Assembly: GCF_022701295.1 (NCBI RefSeq)
Contig: NZ_CP033204.1
Location: 372,001-436,000 of the forward strand
Direction: 5' to 3'
Length of the DNA stretch: 64,000 bases
Source: Sphingopyxis sp. YF1
Lineage (GTDB): Bacteria; Pseudomonadota; Alphaproteobacteria; Sphingomonadales; Sphingomonadaceae
The position numbers were made by a program, and so were the translations under genes. This document shows, in pieces, positions 17,170-27,096 of the stretch (the stretch's first letter is position 1; each line of letters starts with the position of its first letter). Below the pieces are notes generated by a model, which worked only from the letters and a program-made list of their open reading frames with translations, searched no databases and was not told where the DNA came from.

Positions 17170-18851
17170 CGCCAATAATCGAAGGCGTTGTCGGCGATCA
17201 TCGGGTGGGCGAAAAGAAAGCCCTGCCCGAAATCGCAGCCGAGCGCGGAGAGCAGCCGCGCCTGATCGGCGGTCTCGACTCCCTCGGCAGTGGTCTTCAT
17301 GCCCAGCGTTTCAGCGAGGCTCTGGATCGTGCGCACGATCGCCACCTTGTCGCGGTCGTCGACCATATGCTCGACGAAACTGCGGTCGATCTTGAGCACG
17401 TCGAGCGGCAGGCGCTGGAGATAGGCGAGGTTCGAATAGCCGGTGCCGAAATCGTCCATCGCGACGCGCGTTGACAGCGCCTTGAGTTCGGAGAGGACCG
17501 ACAGCGCGAGGTCGGGATCGCCGATGATCGCGCTTTCGGTGAGTTCGATCATCAGCCGTTCGCCACCGATCGCGTTCGCCGCGAGCGCCTGGCGCACCAC
17601 CGCGGCGACGTCGTCGCGCACGAGCTGGATCGCCGAGACGTTGACCGAGAAATAGCAGTCGACGGGCGTGCCGCCGTTGCGTGCGTCCCATTCGGCGATC
17701 GTGCTCGCGGCCTTGGCGATCGCCCATTGGCCGAGCGGAACGATCAGCCCCGAATCCTCGGCAATGGGGATGAATTCGGTCGGAGAAATCGCACCGCCCT
17801 TGGCATTGTCCCAGCGTGCGAGCGCCTCGAAGCCCGCGACCTTGCCCGTCGCCAGTTCGACGAGCGGCTGGAAGGCGAGGTGGAGGCGGTCTTCCTCGAT
17901 CGCGTTGCGCAGCGCGGTCTCGAGCCCGAAGCGGTTGTCCGACAGCATCGCGGCCTCGGGTTCATAGATTTCGATCCGGTCGGTCTGCTTGGCGCGCTTG
18001 AGCGCGATCTGGGCATGGCGGATCTGGTCGGCGACCCCGGTGTCGCTCCCCGGCTGAATCGTGCAGCCGAGCGCACAATCGACGCTGACCTTGAGCTCCC
18101 CGATGCGGAACGGATGATCGAAACAGCCGCGGATGCGGCGCGCGATTTCGCGCACGTCGGCGCGGCCGCCCGCGATCCGCGACGATATGGCGAATTCGTC
18201 GCCGCCGGTGCGGGCGAGGATGTCGCCGCTGCGCAGGCTCGATTTCAGTCGCCGCGCGACGGTGATGATCAGCTCGTCGCCCGCAAGCGGCCCGATATGT
18301 TCGTTGATGCGCGAAAAGCGCGCGAGGTCGAGCAGCAGGATCGAATGATCGGCCGCGGGGTCGGCGACGATCCGCTGTTCGACCAGTTCCTCGAAACCGG
18401 CGCGGTTGGGGAGGCCGGTCAGGCTGTCCGACACCAGTTCGCGGCGCAGGTTGCGCTCGGTCATCATTTCCTGCGTGCGGTCGATCAGCGTCAGCAGGAA
18501 CAGGTTTTCGGCGCCGCAATCCTCCGACAGCGGGCCGATCGATCCGCGCAGGTCGCGCGCGGAGGGGCCCTCGCCGAGCTGGCACGAAAATTCCTGGCTG
18601 TCGTCGGGATTCTGTTCGGCGCGCTCGACTGCGCGGCGCATCTCGATCGGCGCATTGGCGCCGGCGGGCGACAGGTTCAGCCGGTCGAAGGCGGCGTTGC
18701 TCGCGTGGAGGCGAAAGTTTCCGCGCGCGAGCGGACGGATCAGCGCCGCGGGCACCGGGAGTGCATCGATCCAGCCGACAAACAGCGACGGCCGATCTTC
18801 GTCGGTTCGATCAATAGGCATCGGTGTGGGTTTTAAGCGACCTTTCCCCAT
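17142..18851 (-). CDS. GGDEF-EAL c-di-GMP turnover protein with PAS-like N terminus
   Basis: A 569-residue soluble protein with an N-terminal PAS-like region (about 20-115), a GGDEF domain (about 140-300) and an EAL domain (about 315-560). GGDEF is intact and has the RxxD inhibitory site five residues before it (RSGD). The EAL active-site set also looks complete: EALAR, NVS, IELTES, DDFGTGYS, LKIDRSF, EGVET and GQGF. Both synthesis and hydrolysis of c-di-GMP are therefore possible. ATG 18851 is used; an in-frame ATG at 18821 is an alternative, and neither has a clear ribosome site. Confidence 0.9.
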   Translation of the reverse strand: MGKGRLKPTPMPIDRTDEDRPSLFVGWIDALPVPAALIRPLARGNFRLHASNAAFDRLNLSPAGANAPIEMRRAVERAEQNPDDSQEFSCQLGEGPSARDLRGSIGPLSEDCGAENLFLLTLIDRTQEMMTERNLRRELVSDSLTGLPNRAGFEELVEQRIVADPAADHSILLLDLARFSRINEHIGPLAGDELIITVARRLKSSLRSGDILARTGGDEFAISSRIAGGRADVREIARRIRGCFDHPFRIGELKVSVDCALGCTIQPGSDTGVADQIRHAQIALKRAKQTDRIEIYEPEAAMLSDNRFGLETALRNAIEEDRLHLAFQPLVELATGKVAGFEALARWDNAKGGAISPTEFIPIAEDSGLIVPLGQWAIAKAASTIAEWDARNGGTPVDCYFSVNVSAIQLVRDDVAAVVRQALAANAIGGERLMIELTESAIIGDPDLALSVLSELKALSTRVAMDDFGTGYSNLAYLQRLPLDVLKIDRSFVEHMVDDRDKVAIVRTIQSLAETLGMKTTAEGVETADQARLLSALGCDFGQGFLFAHPMIADNAFDYWRQSLARPII

Positions 18852-18908
18852 TGGACAGTGCCTAGGGGGCGGGGGGTAAAAAAGCTATTTACGGCTACAG
18901 GGAAATAA

Positions 18909-21215
18909 TCAGTCGAAGCGATTGCTCCTCGGGAAGCCCGTGGGCGGCATGCGCCCCGCCGCGCCGCGCGCCACGCGCCACGGTGCAAGGTCGGTTTCGG
19001 TGCGCGTGCGGCCGGTCTCGCCGCCCATCGTCCAGCTGAGCCCGTCGGCAAAGGCAAAGCTGATCGCATCGGACAGCCCGCCGTCGCGGTAACGCTGCAA
19101 CATCACGCCCTGCCCGCGCGCCATCACCGGCACCTCGGCGAGCGGGAAGACGACGAGCTTGCGGTTTTCGCCGACCGCCGCGACGCTGTCGTGCGCTCCG
19201 CCGATCGTGCGGACGACGGCAAGCTGCGCCTTGGGCTTCAGGTTGACGACGTTGCGGCCCTTGCGCGTCTCGGCGATGATGTCGGCCATCTGCGCGACGA
19301 AACCGTGGCCGCTGGTCGAGGCGAGCAGCAGCTTGCCCTCGGCGCTTGCCGGGATCAGCGCGACGATCCGCGCCTCCGGATCGATATCGACCATCAGGCG
19401 CAGCGGTTCGCCGAACCCGCGCCCGCCGGGCAATTTGTCGGCGCCGACGGTGTAGAAACGTCCGTCGCTCGCCGCGACCAGCAGCTTGTCGGTTGTCTGC
19501 GCATGCGCGGCAAAGGCGAGTTCGTCGCCTTCCTTGAACTTGAATTCGCTCCACTGATCGGGCGCGACATGGCCGCGCTGGGCGCGGATCCAGCCGCGCT
19601 TCGACAGGATTACCGTTACCGGCTCCTTCTCGATCATCGCGTCGAGCGGGATGTCGCGCGCGGGCGCGGCTTCGGCGATCGTCGTGCGCCGCGCGCCGAG
19701 CAAGGTGTCGAGGCCATAGACCGCGCGCAGTTTTTCGAGGTCCTTGCGCAGCCGGGTCTTCTGCCGCGCCGGGCTTTCGACCAGCTTCGACAGCTCGTCG
19801 CGCTCGGCGGTCAAATCGGCCTGTTCGCGCTTGAGCTCCATTTCCTCGAGCTTGCGCAGGGAGCGAAGGCGCATGTTCAGGATCGCTTCGGCCTGGCGGT
19901 CGGTCAGAATGAACTCGGCGATCATCACCGGCTTGGGCTCGTCCTCGGTGCGGATGATCTCGATGATCCGGTCGAGGTTCAAAAAGGCGATGATGTAACC
20001 CGCAACCAGTTCGAGCCGGTCGTCGATCTTTGCGATGCGATGCTGCGCGCGGCGGACGAGCACGATGATCTGGTGCTGCAGCCATTCGGTGAGCAGCTGG
20101 TGCAGCCCCATCACCTTGGGCGTGCGGGTCGCGTCGAGCACGTTGAGGTTGAGCGCGAAGCGGCTTTCGAGCTCGGTCAGCCGGTACAGGCTTTCCTTCA
20201 GCACATCGGGGTCGACGTTGCGGCTCTTCGGCACCAGCACGATGCGCAGATCCTCCGCGCTCTCGTCGCGGACATCTTCGAGGATCGGCAATTTCTTGTC
20301 GGCGATCAGCTGCGCGATCTGCTCGATCAGCTTGCCCTTGGCGACCCCGTAAGGGATTTCGCTGATGACGAGCTGCCACGTGCCGCCCGCCTGCTTCTCG
20401 ATCCCCGTTTCTTCCCAGCCGCCGTCGGTCTTGCCGGTCGAAAAGCGCGCGCGGACGCGAAAGCCGCCGCGGCCGGTTTCATAGGCAAGGCGGATCGCGT
20501 CGGGGCTGTCGACGACGATGCCGCCGGTCGGGAAATCGGGCCCCTTCACATGCTCGAGCAATTCGGTCAGCTCGGCGCGCGGGTTCTCGATCAGCACCAG
20601 CGCGGCGTCGATCACTTCGGCGGCGTTGTGCGGCGGAATGTTCGTCGCCATGCCGACCGCGATCCCGCTCGCGCCATTGGCGAGCAGGTTCGGGAACAGC
20701 CCCGGCATGATCTCGGGTTCTTCGTCCTCGCCATTGTAGGTCGGCTTGAAATCGACCGTGCCCTCGTCGAGCCCCTGCATCAGGTCGACCGCGACGCGCG
20801 TCAGCCGCGCCTCGGTGTAGCGATAGGCCGCTGCATTATCGCCGTCGATATTGCCGAAATTGCCCTGGCCGTCGACGAGCGGGTAGCGGAGCGAGAAGTC
20901 CTGCGCGAGGCGGACCATCGCGTCATAGACCGCGGTGTCGCCGTGCGGGTGGAATTTGCCGATGACGTCGCCGACGACGCGCGCCGACTTCTTGTAACCC
21001 TGGCTCGGATCGAGCCGCATCGCGCGCATCGCCCACAGCAGGCGGCGGTGGACGGGCTTCAGCCCGTCGCGAAGATCGGGGAGCGAGCGCGCGGTGATCG
21101 TCGACAGCGCATAAACGAGGTAGCGTTCGGACAGCGCGCTGTCGAACGGGGTGTCGATCTGGCCGAGGGGAGCAGGGGGCTCGGAAGGAGGAAGGTCGTC
21201 GTTGTTGGTCGCCAT
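18909..21215 (-). CDS. parC: DNA topoisomerase IV subunit A
   Basis: Cuts and rejoins DNA to separate linked daughter chromosomes, acting with ParE. The 768-residue protein has the winged-helix breakage domain with catalytic tyrosine in [11 protein letters not shown] (about Tyr133), then GyrA-type C-terminal beta-propeller repeats that lack the GyrA box. The quinolone-determining region reads [10 protein letters not shown], with Thr and Asp at the positions that are Ser and Glu in E. coli ParC. It is monocistronic here; parE is not in the window. Confidence 0.95.
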   Translation of the reverse strand: MATNNDDLPPSEPPAPLGQIDTPFDSALSERYLVYALSTITARSLPDLRDGLKPVHRRLLWAMRAMRLDPSQGYKKSARVVGDVIGKFHPHGDTAVYDAMVRLAQDFSLRYPLVDGQGNFGNIDGDNAAAYRYTEARLTRVAVDLMQGLDEGTVDFKPTYNGEDEEPEIMPGLFPNLLANGASGIAVGMATNIPPHNAAEVIDAALVLIENPRAELTELLEHVKGPDFPTGGIVVDSPDAIRLAYETGRGGFRVRARFSTGKTDGGWEETGIEKQAGGTWQLVISEIPYGVAKGKLIEQIAQLIADKKLPILEDVRDESAEDLRIVLVPKSRNVDPDVLKESLYRLTELESRFALNLNVLDATRTPKVMGLHQLLTEWLQHQIIVLVRRAQHRIAKIDDRLELVAGYIIAFLNLDRIIEIIRTEDEPKPVMIAEFILTDRQAEAILNMRLRSLRKLEEMELKREQADLTAERDELSKLVESPARQKTRLRKDLEKLRAVYGLDTLLGARRTTIAEAAPARDIPLDAMIEKEPVTVILSKRGWIRAQRGHVAPDQWSEFKFKEGDELAFAAHAQTTDKLLVAASDGRFYTVGADKLPGGRGFGEPLRLMVDIDPEARIVALIPASAEGKLLLASTSGHGFVAQMADIIAETRKGRNVVNLKPKAQLAVVRTIGGAHDSVAAVGENRKLVVFPLAEVPVMARGQGVMLQRYRDGGLSDAISFAFADGLSWTMGGETGRTRTETDLAPWRVARGAAGRMPPTGFPRSNRFD

Positions 21216-21267
21216 TGTCTGGGGCGGATAGCAAGCCCGGCTTCACATGGCAAAGGGCGGATGCCGA

Positions 21268-22275
21268 TCAGCAGAGATTGTTCTCATAATCCGTGTCGAG
21301 CCCCTTCTGCATCAGCCCGGGGATCGACACCACCGCGCTCGCGAGCCGCGCGCCGAGGCCCTTGTGTCGGTTCAGCCGCAGATGCTCGGCGAGCATCTTC
21401 GCCGGACGGATGTCGCCGGGTGCCGTCGCCGCCGGCCACAGCGCGGCCCGGGCCAGCGCGGCGCTGGGGGCAAGGCGGATCGCCAGCTCGTCGATGCGCG
21501 TCGCGAGCAGCGGCTGCTTGTCCCTGACCGTGAAGCGCGCGCGGACCGCCGTGTCGTCGGTCAGGGACGCCGCCCCGGTCAACGTCGCGACCATCATCGA
21601 CCCCGGGATCAGCAGCGCCGCGGCGACGCGCGGCTGGACGATGATGTTGCGAAAACTGTCGGTGCGCCGGTTGCCCGGACGGTCGGGAAAGAGCAGCGCG
21701 TCCCCTTCGATGCGCGACAGCCGTCCGGCCGGATCGCCCTTGGGGCTGAGGTCGGCGCGGCCCGCGGGATCGATCGTCGCGAGCGCCATGAAACGCGCGG
21801 CGGTGACGAAGTCCCCCTCGTTGCCGGGCACGGCGTCGCGGCCGTCCGTCCCGGCTTTCCAGAACTCCGACCGGATCAGCGCCTTGGCGCAGTGGACATA
21901 GCATTCCTCGACCGCGATTCGGGCGGTGCCGCCTTCGGGGTCGAGCACGCGGCCGTTGATGCGCAGCGTTTCGCCGACCCCGGGCAGCAGGAAGAGCGAT
22001 CCGAATCCGTGCCCGGGCTGCAGCAGCGCCGGATCGTCGACCAGGTCGAGCGGCACCGACAGGGTCGCGCCGTCCGAACGGGCGAAACCCGCACCGCCGC
22101 CGGCCAGCGTGATCGCGATCCCGTCGCCGTCGCCGACCCCGGCAAACATCAGCGGTGCGCAGGCGAGCCAGCGCTGCGCGGTCGCATCGACATGGTCGAT
22201 GACCTTGAGGTCGATCGTCGGCGACGCCTTGCCGACGATCGCCTCGAGCGCCGCGATATTGTCGACGACAGGCAT
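21268..22275 (-). CDS. FMN-binding split-barrel (pyridoxamine-phosphate-oxidase-like) protein
   Basis: A 335-residue protein. The C-terminal part (about 150-240) has the PPOX-type signature ATIDPAGRADLSPKGDPAG followed by FPDRPGNRRTDSFRNII, which marks the MSMEG_1061-like FMN flavoproteins. The N-terminal 130 residues form an additional domain I cannot assign. An AGAGAGGA ribosome site precedes ATG 22275. It diverges from the unknown-fpr pair across a 139-base gap that holds a candidate Fur box. A heme- or iron-related redox role is inference from that context. Confidence 0.8.
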   Translation of the reverse strand: MPVVDNIAALEAIVGKASPTIDLKVIDHVDATAQRWLACAPLMFAGVGDGDGIAITLAGGGAGFARSDGATLSVPLDLVDDPALLQPGHGFGSLFLLPGVGETLRINGRVLDPEGGTARIAVEECYVHCAKALIRSEFWKAGTDGRDAVPGNEGDFVTAARFMALATIDPAGRADLSPKGDPAGRLSRIEGDALLFPDRPGNRRTDSFRNIIVQPRVAAALLIPGSMMVATLTGAASLTDDTAVRARFTVRDKQPLLATRIDELAIRLAPSAALARAALWPAATAPGDIRPAKMLAEHLRLNRHKGLGARLASAVVSIPGLMQKGLDTDYENNLC

Positions 22276-22359
22276 GATCGATCCTCTCTGGCTGCGCCGG
22301 ACATCGCCGCGTCGGGTCGGATAGTCCGGCTATCGTTGCATAAATATTATCCCATAGTT

Positions 22360-22378
22360 GCAAATGACTCTCAATAAC
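22360..22378. promoter_or_regulatory. Candidate Fur box in divergent promoter region
   Basis: The 19 bases GCAAATGACTCTCAATAAC match the classical Fur consensus at 12 of 19 positions by eye. They lie in an AT-rich stretch between two divergent starts (22275 and 22415), where an operator could control both. No experimental or statistical support is available here. Confidence 0.4.
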
Positions 22379-22414
22379 ATATAAGGCGCGCCGCACCACC
22401 GACTGGAGATTTTC

Positions 22415-22876
22415 ATGTACGCCTTCGTCGATCGCCCGGTCGAAAGCCTCTCCAACAGCGGGCGGTTCCTGCTGTGGGCGATGCGCGGCTGGACGCAGGC
22501 GGCGGAGGCCGGCCATTGCGCGCCGCGCGCGCTGCGCCGCGGTTTTGCTGGCCTGCACGCGCTGACGGCGCTGCCCGATTTCCACGTCGTAATGGCGCTG
22601 TTCGCGAACGACGCGCGCGATACGCTGCTGCTCGCGCCGCTGGCGTGTCGAACGATCGCCGAGGATGAGGCGATCCTCCTCGGCCTGTGGCGCGATGTCG
22701 CGCACGACCGCGCCGGGGCGGCCCGCGCGACCCTCGCGCTGCTCGTCGAACCCGGTTCGGCCGGACCGCTCGCCGCCGCCATGGCCGCCGCGACGATGCG
22801 GCTGGGCGCGGCGGGCGTCGACCTCGCGCGCCTCATCCCCTCCGCCTCGAACCATCAGGAAAGCCGATCATCATGA
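22415..22876 (+). CDS. Unknown 153-residue protein coupled to fpr
   Basis: I do not recognise this protein. It is mostly helical, starts MYAFVDRPVESLSNSGRFLLW, and has two cysteines (GHCAPRAL and PLACRTI). There is no signal peptide or clear membrane helix. A GGAG ribosome site precedes ATG 22415, and the stop overlaps the fpr start by four bases (ATGA). A role with the reductase, possibly as partner or regulator in iron or redox metabolism, is suggested only by the coupling and the Fur-like site upstream. Confidence 0.7.
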   Translation: MYAFVDRPVESLSNSGRFLLWAMRGWTQAAEAGHCAPRALRRGFAGLHALTALPDFHVVMALFANDARDTLLLAPLACRTIAEDEAILLGLWRDVAHDRAGAARATLALLVEPGSAGPLAAAMAAATMRLGAAGVDLARLIPSASNHQESRSS

Positions 22877-23691
22877 GCGATCGTATCGCCGCCGCCGCCG
22901 GGCTCGCCCCCTCCGCCTCGCTGACCGTCGAGGAGGTCCTGCGCGTCCGCCACTGGAACGACCATCTGTTCAGCTTCACGATCAGCCGCCCGCCGAGCTT
23001 CCGCTTCCGCTCGGGCGAGTTTGTGATGATCGGCCTGCCGGGCGGCGAGGGGCGGCCGCTGCTGCGCGCCTATTCGATCGCCAGCCCCGCCTATGCCGAC
23101 GAGCTGGAGTTCCTGTCGATCAAGGTGCCCGACGGGCCGCTGACCTCGCGCCTCCAGCGGATCCGGCCGGGCGATCCGGTCTATCTCGGCCGCAAGCCGA
23201 CAGGGACGCTCGTCGCCGATGCGCTGACTCCCGGGAGGCGCCTGTTCCTGCTGTCGACCGGAACCGGGCTCGCGCCATTCCTCAGCCTCGCCCGCGATCC
23301 CGACATCTATGAGCGGTTCAACGAAATCCTGCTCGTCCATTGCGTGCGGCAGGTCGGCGATCTCGCCTTTCGCGACGATCTCGAAAGCCAGCTTGCGGGC
23401 GACCCGCTGGTGCAGGATCAGGCGTTGCTGCAATTCCATTATCTGCCGACCGTGACGCGCGAGCCGTTCCGCACCACGGGGCGCATCGACGCGCTGATCG
23501 ACGGCGGCGCGCTGTTCGGACACCCGCTGACCGGCCCCGCGGCCTTCGATCCCGCGAGCGACCGCATCATGATGTGCGGCAGCATGGCGATGATCCGCGA
23601 CCTTCAGGCGCGCTTCGAAGCACTGGGGTTCCGCGAAGGCTCGAACGCCGCGCCCGGCGATTTCGTGATCGAGCGGGCGTTCGTGGGGTAA
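22873..23691 (+). CDS. fpr: Ferredoxin/flavodoxin-NADP+ reductase
   Basis: Transfers electrons between NADPH and ferredoxin or flavodoxin. The 272-residue protein shows the FAD-binding RAYSIASP motif (RxYS), the FxSGEFVMIGL strand, the NADP pyrophosphate loop LLSTGTGLAPFLSL and the MMCGSMAMI block. The C terminus ends ERAFVG, as in bacterial short-tail Fpr. In other bacteria Fpr can also reduce ferric carriers such as Bfd. It is translationally coupled to the unknown gene upstream. Confidence 0.92.
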   Translation: MSDRIAAAAGLAPSASLTVEEVLRVRHWNDHLFSFTISRPPSFRFRSGEFVMIGLPGGEGRPLLRAYSIASPAYADELEFLSIKVPDGPLTSRLQRIRPGDPVYLGRKPTGTLVADALTPGRRLFLLSTGTGLAPFLSLARDPDIYERFNEILLVHCVRQVGDLAFRDDLESQLAGDPLVQDQALLQFHYLPTVTREPFRTTGRIDALIDGGALFGHPLTGPAAFDPASDRIMMCGSMAMIRDLQARFEALGFREGSNAAPGDFVIERAFVG

Positions 23692-23704
23692 GCGATGCCG
23701 GCTA

Positions 23705-25111
23705 TCAGGGCGTGTCCGCGTAGGCCTTGACCAGATCGAACATATAGTCGCGCCCGACATAGAGCGATTTCGCCTCGATGCGCTCGTTGAGGCCGTGCAC
23801 GCCATTGCCGTCGGGGTCGCCCCACATGCCCGGGATGCCATAGGTCGGGATGCCGACCGCGCCGAGAAAGGTCGCGTCGGTATAGCCGTTCGCCATCGAC
23901 GGGATGACTTTCAGGCCGGGCCAATATTTGGCGACCAGCTTCTCCATCGGGCCGAGGATTTTCGGATCGAGCAGGGGGGCGGGCGGGGCGGGGCGCTTGG
24001 GGGGCAATTGGGTGATCGTCACACCCGGATCGCCGATCACGCGTCCGAGTTCGTCCCGGATCGATTCGATGCTGTGTCCCGGAAATATGCGGCAGTTGAT
24101 GTTCGCGCCCGCGCGCTGCGGCAGTGCGTTGGGCGCATGGCCGCCATCGAGCAGGGTCGCGACGCAGGTGGTGCGGATATTGCCATGGAGGAAGCGGTCC
24201 TTGTCGACGGTCGCCAGCGCCGCCCTGTCGCCATTGTCCTTCGCGAGCGCGACCATCGCCTGGCCGGTCTCGTCGCCGCGCGCCGCGCCGCTTTCGGCAA
24301 AGAAGCGCCGCGTGACGTCGGTCATCTCGACCGGAAATTCATATTCGTCGATCTTCGTCAGCGCGCGCGACAATTGATAGATCGCATTGTCGCGCACCGG
24401 CACCGAACTGTGTCCGCCCGGGTTGCGCGTTTCGAGGCGGAAATTGGCGAAGGTCTTTTCGCCGACCTGCACCGACTGGCCCAGCACCTTCCCCTTGCCG
24501 TCGCTGTCGCCCCCGCCGCCTTCGTTCAAGGCGAACCCGGCGTCGATCAGCTCGCGCCGGTTCGCCGCGAGCCATTCGACCCCGTTGAAGGCGCCGTTAG
24601 TCTCCTCGCCGCAGGTCAGCGCGAGCTTGACCGTGCGCTTCGGCCGGTAGCCTTGTTGGTGGAAGCGGATCAGCGTATCGACCCACACCGCCGCCTGCGC
24701 CTTGTCGTCGAGCGTGCCGCGGCCATAGAAATAGCCGTCTTCCTCGATCAGCGTGAAGGGATCGCGTTCCCAATCCTCGCGCTTCGCCTCGACGACGTCG
24801 ATATGCGCAACGAGCAGGACCGGTTTTGCGGTCTTCGAACTGCCCGGATAGACCGCGACGAGTCCGCCATCCTTGGGATGTTCCGGTGCGGCGAACAGGT
24901 GAAGCTGGCTGTCGGCGAAGCCCGCCGCCTTCATCCGCGCCGCCATGCGTTCGGCGGCCAGCGTGCAGCTGCCCGACGACAGCGTCGTGTTGGTCTCGAC
25001 CAGTTCCTTGTAAAGGGTGCGAAAGGCGGTCCGGTCGGGCCGCGCCTCCTGCGCGGCGGCGGGCGTTGCGAGCGCCAGCGCGGACAGCAGCAGCGGCCAA
25101 TATCGTGTCAT
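23705..25111 (-). CDS. Exported M20-family metallopeptidase
   Basis: A 468-residue zinc peptidase or amidohydrolase. ATG 25111 is preferred because it begins a clean signal peptide (MTRYWPLLLSALALATPAAA, then Q) and follows a GGGGGAG ribosome site. Metal ligands are recognisable in LLVAHIDVVEA, YGRGTLDDKAQ, CGEETNG and the late MANGYTDATF segment; a dimerisation domain interrupts the catalytic core at GGHSSVP. The substrate is probably a peptide or acylated amino acid taken up into the periplasm. Confidence 0.88.
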   Translation of the reverse strand: MTRYWPLLLSALALATPAAAQEARPDRTAFRTLYKELVETNTTLSSGSCTLAAERMAARMKAAGFADSQLHLFAAPEHPKDGGLVAVYPGSSKTAKPVLLVAHIDVVEAKREDWERDPFTLIEEDGYFYGRGTLDDKAQAAVWVDTLIRFHQQGYRPKRTVKLALTCGEETNGAFNGVEWLAANRRELIDAGFALNEGGGGDSDGKGKVLGQSVQVGEKTFANFRLETRNPGGHSSVPVRDNAIYQLSRALTKIDEYEFPVEMTDVTRRFFAESGAARGDETGQAMVALAKDNGDRAALATVDKDRFLHGNIRTTCVATLLDGGHAPNALPQRAGANINCRIFPGHSIESIRDELGRVIGDPGVTITQLPPKRPAPPAPLLDPKILGPMEKLVAKYWPGLKVIPSMANGYTDATFLGAVGIPTYGIPGMWGDPDGNGVHGLNERIEAKSLYVGRDYMFDLVKAYADTP

Positions 25112-25232
25112 CTCGAGGCTCCCCCTTTTGGCGCCGAAGGGAGCAGAAAGCGCCATCCCCCGCAAGGCGCTTTGTTTTCCTTGCGCGCTCCCCGGCTTTC
25201 GCCCATCCCGCGCGAAGGGATGAGGAGTGCAA

Positions 25233-25844
25233 GTGACTGCGATCGACGATTACCCGCCGGGGCTGGCGGCGCGCGCGGTGCGGCGGCTGTTGCTGCTGCT
25301 CTACCGGATGCGCGGGTGGAAGGCGTCGGGGGAGGTCCCCGAACCGCGGCGCTTCATCATCATCGCGGCGCCGCACACGAGCAACTGGGATTTCGTCAAC
25401 TTCCTCGGCCTGACCGCCGACCTCAAGGTGCGCGCCCATTTCATGGGCAAATTGTCGCTGTTCAAATGGCCGATCGGCGGCTTCATGAAACAGATGGGCG
25501 GCATCCCGGTCGACCGCCACAACGCCAGCAATGCGGTGCAGCAGATGGTCGACGAATTTGCGCGCCGGGCCGAATTCATGCTCACCGTCGCGCCCGAGGG
25601 AACGCGCGGCAAGGCGAAGAAATGGCGCACCGGCTTCTACCAGATCGCGATGGCGGCGAAGGTGCCGATGGTCGTCGGGATGATGGATTACGGCACCAAG
25701 ACCGGCGGGCTCGGCCCGCTGATCTGGCCGACCGGCGATTTCCGCGCCGACATGATGAAGGTGCTCGAAGTCTATAAAAGCTGCATCCCCAAATTTCCGG
25801 AGCGTGCGGTGACGTCGATCGATGATATCGTGGGGACCGACTAG
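25233..25844 (+). CDS. Lysophospholipid (1-acylglycerol-3-phosphate) acyltransferase family protein
   Basis: A 203-residue membrane-associated acyltransferase. The HTSNWDF motif (an HX4D variant) and the distal APEGTRGKAKKW motif correspond to blocks I and III of PlsC-like enzymes; GKLSLFKWPIGG and MGGIPVDR lie between. The GTG at 25233 follows GAGGAG with good spacing; a GTG at 25227 is in frame but overlaps that site. It is followed by the DUF1295 gene on the same strand. Confidence 0.82.
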   Translation: MTAIDDYPPGLAARAVRRLLLLLYRMRGWKASGEVPEPRRFIIIAAPHTSNWDFVNFLGLTADLKVRAHFMGKLSLFKWPIGGFMKQMGGIPVDRHNASNAVQQMVDEFARRAEFMLTVAPEGTRGKAKKWRTGFYQIAMAAKVPMVVGMMDYGTKTGGLGPLIWPTGDFRADMMKVLEVYKSCIPKFPERAVTSIDDIVGTD

Positions 25845-25863
25845 GGGGCAGGAGAATGACGCG

Positions 25864-26685
25864 ATGACGGGCGTGGGAATCGTGCTGGCGACCAACTTCT
25901 TCGGGCTGATCCTGGTCATCGGCCTGCTCTGGCTGATCGCGCTGCAGATCCGCGACGTGTCGTTCATCGACGCCTTCTGGGCGTTCGGCATGGTGCTGCT
26001 GGCGTGGGGCACCGCGGCGCAGGTCGGCAGCGAGGGGCTGCGCGCGCAGTTGCTTCTCGGGCTCACGACCCTGTGGGGCCTGCGGCTCGCGGCGCATTTG
26101 TTCGTCCGCTGGCGCCGGTCGGGCGAGGATCCGCGCTACCAGAAGATCATCGCGGGTATCATGAAGAAGCGTCACTGGGGCTGGGAGGTCACGGCGCTGG
26201 TCAGCGTCTTCCTGACCCAGGCGCCGCTATTGTTCCTCACCAGCCTGCCTGCGCAGATCGGCATCTGGGCGAGCGCCGCGGCGCCGATGTCGGCGATCGG
26301 CGTGATCGGTTGGATCGGCGTCGCCGCCGCGCTCATCGGCATCGCGTTCGAGACCATCGGCGACCGGCAGCTGGATCGCTTCCGCGCCGATCCCGCCAAC
26401 CAGGGCAAGGTGCTCGACACCGGCCTCTGGCGCTACACGCGCCATCCCAATTATTTCGGCGACGCACTGACCTGGTGGGGCATCTTCCTCGTCGCCGCCG
26501 ATGCGGCTTTCTGGGTCGCGGCGGCGAGCGTAATCGGGCCGTTGTTCCTGAGCTTCACGCTCACCAAATGGTCGGGCAAGGCGCTGCTCGAACGCGGCAT
26601 GAAGCACACGCGGCCGGGCTATGACGATTATATCGCGCGCACCTCGGGCTTCATTCCCTGGCCCCCCAAAAAGCGTCCGTCCTGA
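25864..26685 (+). CDS. DUF1295 membrane protein (steroid 5-alpha-reductase-like)
   Basis: A 273-residue polytopic protein with about six membrane helices. The C-terminal signature TGLWRYTRHPNYFGDALTWWG and the later ERGMKHTRPGYDDYIARTSGF are typical of DUF1295, which belongs to the isoprenylcysteine methyltransferase and steroid reductase superfamily. The true substrate in bacteria is not known. An in-frame ATG at 25822 exists, but 25864 places the first helix at the N terminus. It lies 19 bases after the acyltransferase. Confidence 0.85.
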   Translation: MTGVGIVLATNFFGLILVIGLLWLIALQIRDVSFIDAFWAFGMVLLAWGTAAQVGSEGLRAQLLLGLTTLWGLRLAAHLFVRWRRSGEDPRYQKIIAGIMKKRHWGWEVTALVSVFLTQAPLLFLTSLPAQIGIWASAAAPMSAIGVIGWIGVAAALIGIAFETIGDRQLDRFRADPANQGKVLDTGLWRYTRHPNYFGDALTWWGIFLVAADAAFWVAAASVIGPLFLSFTLTKWSGKALLERGMKHTRPGYDDYIARTSGFIPWPPKKRPS

Positions 26686-26691
26686 AACCGC

Positions 26692-27096
26692 ATGGCGCGT
26701 GATCCCGGCCTCGACCCCGACCAGCCGGCGGCCGCCGACGCCAGCGCGCTCGGCGACGCGCCGCGCATCCGCGCGATCCTGACCGCCGCGGCGCGCGAGG
26801 GGCGCAGCGTCAGCTACTCCGAACTGCTCGGCGATCTCGGCTTTCGCTTCACGCGGCCCAAGATGCGCGCGGTGTGCCGGACATTGGAAGAGGTCGACCG
26901 ACTGTGCGCCGCCGACGGCGAGCCCGACATGGCGGTGCTGGTGGTGCGCGAGAGCGACCGGCTTCCCGGACAGGGCTGGTGGGTCGGCGGGACGGCGTTG
27001 CTGCTCGGCTACGATGGCCCGTGGGAAGGCGCGGCGGCGGCGCGCTTCATTCGCGAACAGCAGCAGGCGGTGTTTGATTATTGGGAGGGGCGGTAG
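26692..27096 (+). CDS. Unknown protein of a type sometimes labelled ribose-phosphate pyrophosphokinase
   Basis: A 134-residue soluble protein. It has a probable winged-helix-like part (SYSELLGDLGFRFTRPKMRAV) and a second half with MAVLVVRESDRLPGQGWW. I recall similar short proteins labelled ribose-phosphate pyrophosphokinase, but no PRPP-binding motif or enough length for that enzyme is present, so that name should not be trusted. It starts 6 bases after the DUF1295 stop and its 3' end overlaps the convergent HEPN-like gene by 19 bases. Confidence 0.65.
   Translation: MARDPGLDPDQPAAADASALGDAPRIRAILTAAAREGRSVSYSELLGDLGFRFTRPKMRAVCRTLEEVDRLCAADGEPDMAVLVVRESDRLPGQGWWVGGTALLLGYDGPWEGAAAARFIREQQQAVFDYWEGR

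Noticed and set aside
19191..21527. A long open frame on the + strand opposite parC
   Set aside because: It is a high-GC shadow: Arg/Ala/Gly-rich with no recognisable domain, while parC on the other strand has full conserved motifs.
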